Source: Archangium sp.
Lineage (GTDB): Bacteria > Myxococcota > Myxococcia > Myxococcales > Myxococcaceae
Direction: 5' to 3'
NCBI GenBank assembly: GCA_030695565.1
Contig: JAUYRZ010000126.1
Span: forward strand, 1 to 64,000
Length of the DNA: 64,000 nt
Shown here piece by piece: positions 59,749-64,000 of the stretch. Position 1 is the first letter of the stretch. Every line of letters starts with the position of its first letter. The notes under the pieces are model-generated. The model saw only the letters and a list, made by a program, of their open reading frames with translations. It was not told the origin of the DNA and searched no databases. The position numbers and the translations under genes are program-made.

Positions 59749-60591
59749 CTACCCGTCAAGTCCCCGGGGCGCGGGCGTTTTCTCAGCCGCCAAGACTGAT
59801 GCAAGATCGATTGGCTTTGCGCCCATCGCGTGGAACCCGCCATCGACGCGAATGAGTTCTCCGGTGGTCGAAGGCATCCAGTCGGACATGAGCACGCACG
59901 CGGTGCGCGCGACGGCGTCGACTGCAGCGTCACTGCGCGCGTCCCAACCCAGCGGCGCTTGCTCACCCCAGGTGTTCTCGAGGTACTTGAAGCCGGGAAT
60001 GCCCTTGGCCGCGATGGTGGCGATGGGGCCGGCGGCCAGCGAGTTGACCCGGATCTTCTTCGGGCCGAGATCGCGCGCGAGGTAGCGCACGATCGCCTCG
60101 AGCCCCGCCTTGCAGACGCCCATCCAGTCGTAGAGCGGCCAGGCCTGGGTCGAGTTGTCGAAGTCGAGCGTGACGATGCCGCCGCCCTTGTCCATCAACG
60201 GCGCGAGGCACGCGGCCAATTCTTTGAGCGAGAAGGCCGACACGCGGAAGGCGTTCTGCACCGACTCCCAGGGCGTGGTGAGGAACTTGCCGCCCAGCGC
60301 GTCTTCGGGCGCGAACGCGATCGCGTGCAGCACGCCGTCGAGGCGGCCCCACTTCGCCTTCACCGCGTCGTGCAGCTTGGGAAAGTGTTCGGGGTTGGTG
60401 ACGTCGAGTTCGAGCACCTCGGGCACCGGGTTCAACTTCCTCGCGGTGCGCTGGGTCAACGACATCGGCCGGCCGAAGCTGGTGAGGATCACCTCGGCGC
60501 CCTGCTGCTGAGCGAGCTCTGCGACGGAGAACGCGATCGACTGCGGGGTCAGCACACCCGTGATGAGGAGCTTCTTTCCCTGGAGGAGCAT
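59749..60591 (-). CDS. fabI: Enoyl-ACP reductase (InhA-like FabI)
   Basis: A 280-residue NADH-dependent enoyl-[ACP] reductase, last step of fatty acid elongation. TGVLTPQSIAFSVAELAQQQ, ELDVTNPEHF, HAIAFAP and active-site Tyr154/Lys161 (WPLYDWMGVCKAGLE) match FabI. The wording (TLDFDNSTQAWPLYDW; AAGPIATIA; APLGW; VLMSDWMPSTTGE) is closer to mycobacterial InhA than to E. coli FabI. ATG 60591. A HEPN/MNT pair lies 44 bp upstream on the same strand. Confidence 0.93.
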   Translation of the reverse strand: MLLQGKKLLITGVLTPQSIAFSVAELAQQQGAEVILTSFGRPMSLTQRTARKLNPVPEVLELDVTNPEHFPKLHDAVKAKWGRLDGVLHAIAFAPEDALGGKFLTTPWESVQNAFRVSAFSLKELAACLAPLMDKGGGIVTLDFDNSTQAWPLYDWMGVCKAGLEAIVRYLARDLGPKKIRVNSLAAGPIATIAAKGIPGFKYLENTWGEQAPLGWDARSDAAVDAVARTACVLMSDWMPSTTGELIRVDGGFHAMGAKPIDLASVLAAEKTPAPRGLDG

Positions 60592-60635
60592 GCGCGTCGT
60601 CTACCCCAAGCGGTGCCGGGGCTCGCCCAAATTTC

Positions 60636-60872
60636 TCAGCCCTCCGGGAGTGCGGCGACCAGCGTCGCGAGGTTGTGGTCAGCCGTCGGGTAGAGCCCGC
60701 GATGAAGCCGGACGGCCTTGATCAGCTTTTCCGCGGCCTGTTGAAGATGAAACGCAGCAAAACGAACTGGTGGATCCTGCGCGAGACGCGTTGCCGCCTC
60801 GAGTTCGCCGTCTACGTCGTCGAGAAAAGCAGAGATGACGAGCGGATCGGGCTTGGGCGCGTCAGCGGGCAT
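60636..60872 (-). CDS. Shortened HEPN-domain protein
   Basis: A 78-residue protein showing the first part of a HEPN domain: VISAFLDDVDGELEAAT, RFAAFHLQQAAEKLIKA and a closing HNLATLVAAL. HEPN proteins are usually 110-140 residues; the C-terminal half, where RNase-type members carry RxxxxxH(xY), is missing because a TGA ends the frame after LPEG. The start overlaps the MNT stop by 11 bp, the usual MNT-HEPN order. It is probably a decayed or non-catalytic HEPN partner. Confidence 0.7.
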   Translation of the reverse strand: MPADAPKPDPLVISAFLDDVDGELEAATRLAQDPPVRFAAFHLQQAAEKLIKAVRLHRGLYPTADHNLATLVAALPEG

Positions 60873-61197
60873 AGACGACCACACCCTCCGAAGCGACGAT
60901 CTGCGCGAGGGTGCCAAGCGAACGCCGGCAACGATCGAAGTCTGATTTCGTGATCGGGAACAACTCGACGCGCTTGGCGTGAAGATCACGAAGCCGCCCC
61001 CAAAGCGGTACGAGGTCGAGGTCCTCGGAGGACGCCGTGTCGGGGAGCACGGCAAGCAGATCCCAGTCACTCTCAGGGCGGGCGGTGCCACGTGCGCGGC
61101 TGCCGAAAAGCCAGATCTCCAGCGGGTGCAACTCATCGACGATGCGCTTGAGGAAGTCCTCAGGCACGCTCGGCGAGGCGGCGATGGCAGTGGTCAC
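60862..61197 (-). CDS. MNT-type nucleotidyltransferase (HEPN partner)
   Basis: A 111-residue minimal nucleotidyltransferase. LFGSRARGTARPESDWDLL (Gly32-Ser33; Asp44 and Asp46) is the catalytic GSx10DxD signature, and Glu78 in RVELFP is the likely third metal ligand. In HEPN-MNT toxin-antitoxin pairs the MNT protein AMPylates and silences the HEPN RNase. Here it overlaps a shortened HEPN gene, so its own substrate may be gone. Confidence 0.82.
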   Translation of the reverse strand: MTTAIAASPSVPEDFLKRIVDELHPLEIWLFGSRARGTARPESDWDLLAVLPDTASSEDLDLVPLWGRLRDLHAKRVELFPITKSDFDRCRRSLGTLAQIVASEGVVVYAR

Positions 61198-61241
61198 GAA
61201 TGAACTATAGCCACTGCGTCATCCGTCGACCACGCGGCCCC

Positions 61242-61940
61242 TCACTCGCCCGCGCGGAACGTCATCGAAATGCCGAACGTCCAGAACGAGCCGCCCAGCG
61301 GCTTGGCCAGCGGAATGGTGTTGCCCGGCACGTCGCGGTTGTTGAAGTCGAGATAGAACTTTTCCCAGTTCAAGAACACCCCGCGCACGAAGAAGCCGAG
61401 GCCGAAGTAGCGCGCGAAGAAGTAGTCGACGTTCGCGCCCCACTCGAAGAGCAGGCCATCCATTCCGTTCGGGAAGCCTTCGACCGCCGTGCCGCCGCCG
61501 ACGATGCCGTAGCCCACGCCGAAGAACGTGCTCGCGTCGAGGCCGATGGGCCGCTTCTCCTTCTTCATGAAGAACAGCTCGAGCGGGTGCCAGGCCACCT
61601 TGCCGATCACCATGCCTCCGCCGCCGCGGCTGGCGTCGAACAGGTTCCAGCCCGTGGCGGTGAGGTCGGCGCCGACCGAGGCGTGCCCGAGAATGTTGTA
61701 GGCCGCGCTCAGAGAAACGGTGTGCGTATTCTGAAGCGAATCCTTGAAGAGGCCGGCATTGGTAGGGCCCACCCGCAGCCCCTCCCGCCCCGGATCCTCA
61801 CCCAGCTTGTTCTGATCGACCGTCCAGAAGCCCGGCCCATACTGAAGCTGGAAGTTGAATCCACCGTTGGAGAAGTGCGGCGGGTCAGCCCACACTCCCA
61901 GCGGAGCCAAGGCCACCAGTACGGCGATCAAACGAATCAT
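61242..61940 (-). CDS. Outer-membrane beta-barrel protein
   Basis: A 232-residue exported protein. ATG 61940 gives a signal peptide (MIRLIAVLVALAPLGVWA, cut near DPPHF). The rest alternates amphipathic strands with Gly/aromatic girdles (GFNFQLQYGPGFWTV, STFFGVGYGIVGGG, FFVRGVFLNWEKFYLDF), and the last strand is FGISMTFRAGE. It fits a small outer-membrane barrel of unknown function. It is divergent from sucA with a gap of only 37 bp. Confidence 0.75.
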   Translation of the reverse strand: MIRLIAVLVALAPLGVWADPPHFSNGGFNFQLQYGPGFWTVDQNKLGEDPGREGLRVGPTNAGLFKDSLQNTHTVSLSAAYNILGHASVGADLTATGWNLFDASRGGGGMVIGKVAWHPLELFFMKKEKRPIGLDASTFFGVGYGIVGGGTAVEGFPNGMDGLLFEWGANVDYFFARYFGLGFFVRGVFLNWEKFYLDFNNRDVPGNTIPLAKPLGGSFWTFGISMTFRAGE

Positions 61941-61977
61941 GGAGCAGTGCCCCTTCACCGAATAAAAGAATCCAGCC

Positions 61978-64000
61978 ATGCCGACTCTGTCCGACTCATT
62001 CCTCACCGGCGCCAACATCGATTTCATCGAAGCGCTCTATAGCCGTTTCCTGGCCGACCCCAACAGCGTCGAGCAGAGCTGGAAAGAGCTCTTCAGCACG
62101 CTCCAGCGCGAAGGCAAACCCCTCGTCATCGACGGGTTGACGCTGCCCGCTCCGAAAAAGGGCAATGGGTCCGTGAACGGCGCCGCCGGCGGCAAGGTCG
62201 CCAGCGACATGGCGCTGCAGTCGAAGGTCGACCAGACCATCATCGCTCACCGCCTGCGCGGCCACCTCGTCGCGCAGCTCGACCCGCTCGGCACGCCGCG
62301 CCCGAAGCTCGAGCACGTGGCTGACATCGGCATGGTCTCCGACACCCACTTCACCGACCAGGAGCTCGACACCCTCGTCTCCCCGCTCGACACCTTCAGC
62401 GAGCCGCGCGTGACGGTGCGCCGGGTGATGGAGCGCATTCGCCGCACGTACAGCAATCACATCGGCGTCGAGTTCATCCAGATGTACGCGTCGGATCGCC
62501 GCCGCTGGCTGCTCAACCGCATGGAGTCGTCGGAGAACACGACGGACTTCTCGGTGGAAGAGCAGACGCAGATTCTCCGCAAGCTGACCGAAGCGGAGAC
62601 CTTCGAGACGACGATGGAGACGAAGTTCCAGAAGGTGAAGCGCTTCTCGGCCGAAGGCGGCGAAGTGCAGATCGCCATGCTCGATGCATTTCTTGAGCTG
62701 GGCGGTGAGCTGGGCGTGAAGGAGGTGGTGTTCGGCATGGCCCACCGCGGCCGCTTGAACGTGCTGACCAACATCCTGGGCAAGCCGGCCGAAGAGATCT
62801 TCTCCGAGGTCACCGGCCCCACCGACCCCAAGCAGTACCTCAACCGCCACGACGTGAAGTACCACATGGGGTACTCGCGCGATCACACCACGCGGGGCGG
62901 CAACAAGGTTCATCTCACGATGGCCTTCAACCCTTCTCACCTCGGCTTCGTGCACCCCGTGGTCGAAGGCCGCGTGCGCGCGAAGCAAGACCGTGCGGGC
63001 GGCGGGCTGCCGGCGAAGAAGGCCGTGGTGCCCTTCGTCATTCACGGCGACGCGGCGTTCGCGGGCCAGGGCCTCATCGCCGAGACGCTCAACCTGAGCG
63101 GCCTCGAGGGCTACGACACGGGCGGCACCATCCACCTCGTGATCAACAACCAGCTTGGCTACACCACCGACGGGAAAGAGGGGCGGTCCTCGGTCTACTG
63201 CACGGGCCAGGCGGCGATGCTCGACATCCCCATCTTCCACGTGAACGGTGACGACCCCGAGGCGTGCGTGCACGTGATGCGGGTGGCCACCGAGTTCCGG
63301 CAGAAGTTCAACACCGACGTGGTCATCGACCTCGTCTGCTACCGCAAGTACGGCCACAACGAGGGTGACGAACCGCGCTTCACGCAGCCCGAGATGTACT
63401 CGCTCATCACCGGCCGCAAGACGGTGCGCGCGTTGTACGCCGAAGAGCTCGCCATCAGGAACCGGCTCAGCGCCGAGGCTTCTGCGAAGTTGCAGCAGGA
63501 AGTCGTGGCCGAGTTCCTCGCCGCCTTCGAGAAGTCGAAGACCAAGAGCCTGGTGCGAGACCCGGATCACCTCCACGGCATCTGGTCGAAGTACAGAGGC
63601 GGCGCCGACAAGGACACCCCGCAGGTCGAAACGGGCGTCGATCTGCCCGTGCTCAAGAAACTGCTCGAGCCGTTGGCGACCGTTCCAGAAGGGTTCGTCC
63701 TGCATTCGGGCGTGAAGAAGGTGCTCGATCGCCGGCAAGAGATGATGAAGGACAAGGAGCCGATCGACTGGGGTACCGGCGAAAACCTCGCCTATGCGAC
63801 CCTGGTTGAAGCGGGCTGGCGCATTCGCCTCACCGGGCAGGACACGCAGCGAGGCACTTTCGCGCACCGGCAAGCGGTGTTGCATGACCAGAAGACGGGC
63901 AAGACCTTCTTCCCCCTGGGCGAGATCAAGCCGGGCATCGCCGAGGTGATCAACAGCCCCCTGAGCGAGATGGCCTGCATGGGCTTCGAGTACGGCTACT
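61978..64000 (+). CDS. sucA: 2-oxoglutarate dehydrogenase E1 component (3' end outside window)
   Basis: 674 residues are visible and the frame is still open at the window edge (family length about 950). The thiamine-diphosphate-dependent E1 decarboxylates 2-oxoglutarate in the TCA cycle. Family landmarks: NIDFIEALYSRFLADP (E2-binding N-terminus), GMAHRGRLNVL, FNPSHLGFVHPVVEG, HGDAAFAGQG, INNQLGYTT, VNGDDPEACVHV and YGHNEGDEPRFTQP. ATG 61978 gives MPTLSDSFLTGAN. sucB would be expected downstream, beyond the window. Confidence 0.95.
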   Translation, partial: MPTLSDSFLTGANIDFIEALYSRFLADPNSVEQSWKELFSTLQREGKPLVIDGLTLPAPKKGNGSVNGAAGGKVASDMALQSKVDQTIIAHRLRGHLVAQLDPLGTPRPKLEHVADIGMVSDTHFTDQELDTLVSPLDTFSEPRVTVRRVMERIRRTYSNHIGVEFIQMYASDRRRWLLNRMESSENTTDFSVEEQTQILRKLTEAETFETTMETKFQKVKRFSAEGGEVQIAMLDAFLELGGELGVKEVVFGMAHRGRLNVLTNILGKPAEEIFSEVTGPTDPKQYLNRHDVKYHMGYSRDHTTRGGNKVHLTMAFNPSHLGFVHPVVEGRVRAKQDRAGGGLPAKKAVVPFVIHGDAAFAGQGLIAETLNLSGLEGYDTGGTIHLVINNQLGYTTDGKEGRSSVYCTGQAAMLDIPIFHVNGDDPEACVHVMRVATEFRQKFNTDVVIDLVCYRKYGHNEGDEPRFTQPEMYSLITGRKTVRALYAEELAIRNRLSAEASAKLQQEVVAEFLAAFEKSKTKSLVRDPDHLHGIWSKYRGGADKDTPQVETGVDLPVLKKLLEPLATVPEGFVLHSGVKKVLDRRQEMMKDKEPIDWGTGENLAYATLVEAGWRIRLTGQDTQRGTFAHRQAVLHDQKTGKTFFPLGEIKPGIAEVINSPLSEMACMGFEYGY

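Noticed and set aside
61996-63885. A 629-codon minus-strand frame opposite sucA
   Set aside because: sucA motifs are unambiguous; the minus frame shows no known domain.

Overview
The window looks like ordinary chromosome from a myxobacterium (phylum Myxococcota). This is an inference. It rests on very high GC with strong GC3 bias, dense 4-bp start/stop overlaps, a Ser/Thr kinase with a TPR tail, FHA, FecR and Cache-kinase signalling genes, cysteine-rich lipoproteins, Asp-Ala-Gly linkers, and two secreted proteins ending in a Gly-Cys / hydrophobic helix / Arg-rich tail that resembles the MYXO-CTERM sorting signal. I see no rRNA, tRNA, insertion sequence, prophage or CRISPR array.

Layout. 0.2-3.7 kb: a tandem pair of WYL regulators followed by an FHA membrane protein. 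3.8-8.7 kb: aconitase, an NRDE protein, and a TetR regulator with a dienoyl-CoA-reductase-like SDR. 9.0-13.7 kb: a giant secreted zinc metallopeptidase behind a good sigma-54 promoter match. 13.7-15.6 kb: DUF47 and PiT phosphate genes behind a Pho-box-like repeat. 15.6-19.5 kb: xanthine dehydrogenase subunits. 19.5-21.2 kb: an ATP-dependent DNA ligase broken in motif IV. 22.0-30.1 kb: a tightly coupled seven-gene run (Ser/Thr kinase, YdjC deacetylase, CPBP protease, GldA/F/G-like ABC exporter, DUF4340 protein). 30.2-36.2 kb: a minus-strand signalling operon (two receiver-only regulators, a FecR protein, a fibronectin/beta-barrel protein, a Cache histidine kinase).

36.2-38.3 kb: an AlkA-like glycosylase and an APC permease. 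38.5-41.5 kb: a sphingomyelin-synthase-like PAP2 protein and a peroxide locus (ahpD, ahpC, a cysteine-less PerR, divergent dps). 41.5-45.8 kb: manA, a phosphoesterase, a 2OG oxygenase and a pseudokinase. 45.9-50.4 kb: a papain-like protein, queF, a Sua5-type gene, an HMG-CoA-lyase-like gene and apaG. 50.4-53.6 kb: terC and glgX. 53.7-61.9 kb: a phosphodiester-glycosidase exoprotein, an amidotransferase, BON and SWIB proteins, an epimerase, a cysteine-rich lipoprotein, an InhA-type FabI, an MNT/HEPN pair with a shortened HEPN, and a barrel protein. The window ends inside sucA.

Two things stand out. One is a set of compact, translationally coupled signalling/envelope operons. The other is a dispersed CCCTCTCC/GGAGAGGG hairpin repeat, with six copies, four of them between convergent genes. 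The least explained units are the receiver/FecR/FN3-barrel/kinase operon, the kinase-led exporter operon, the pseudokinase and papain-like neighbours, and the split ligase.
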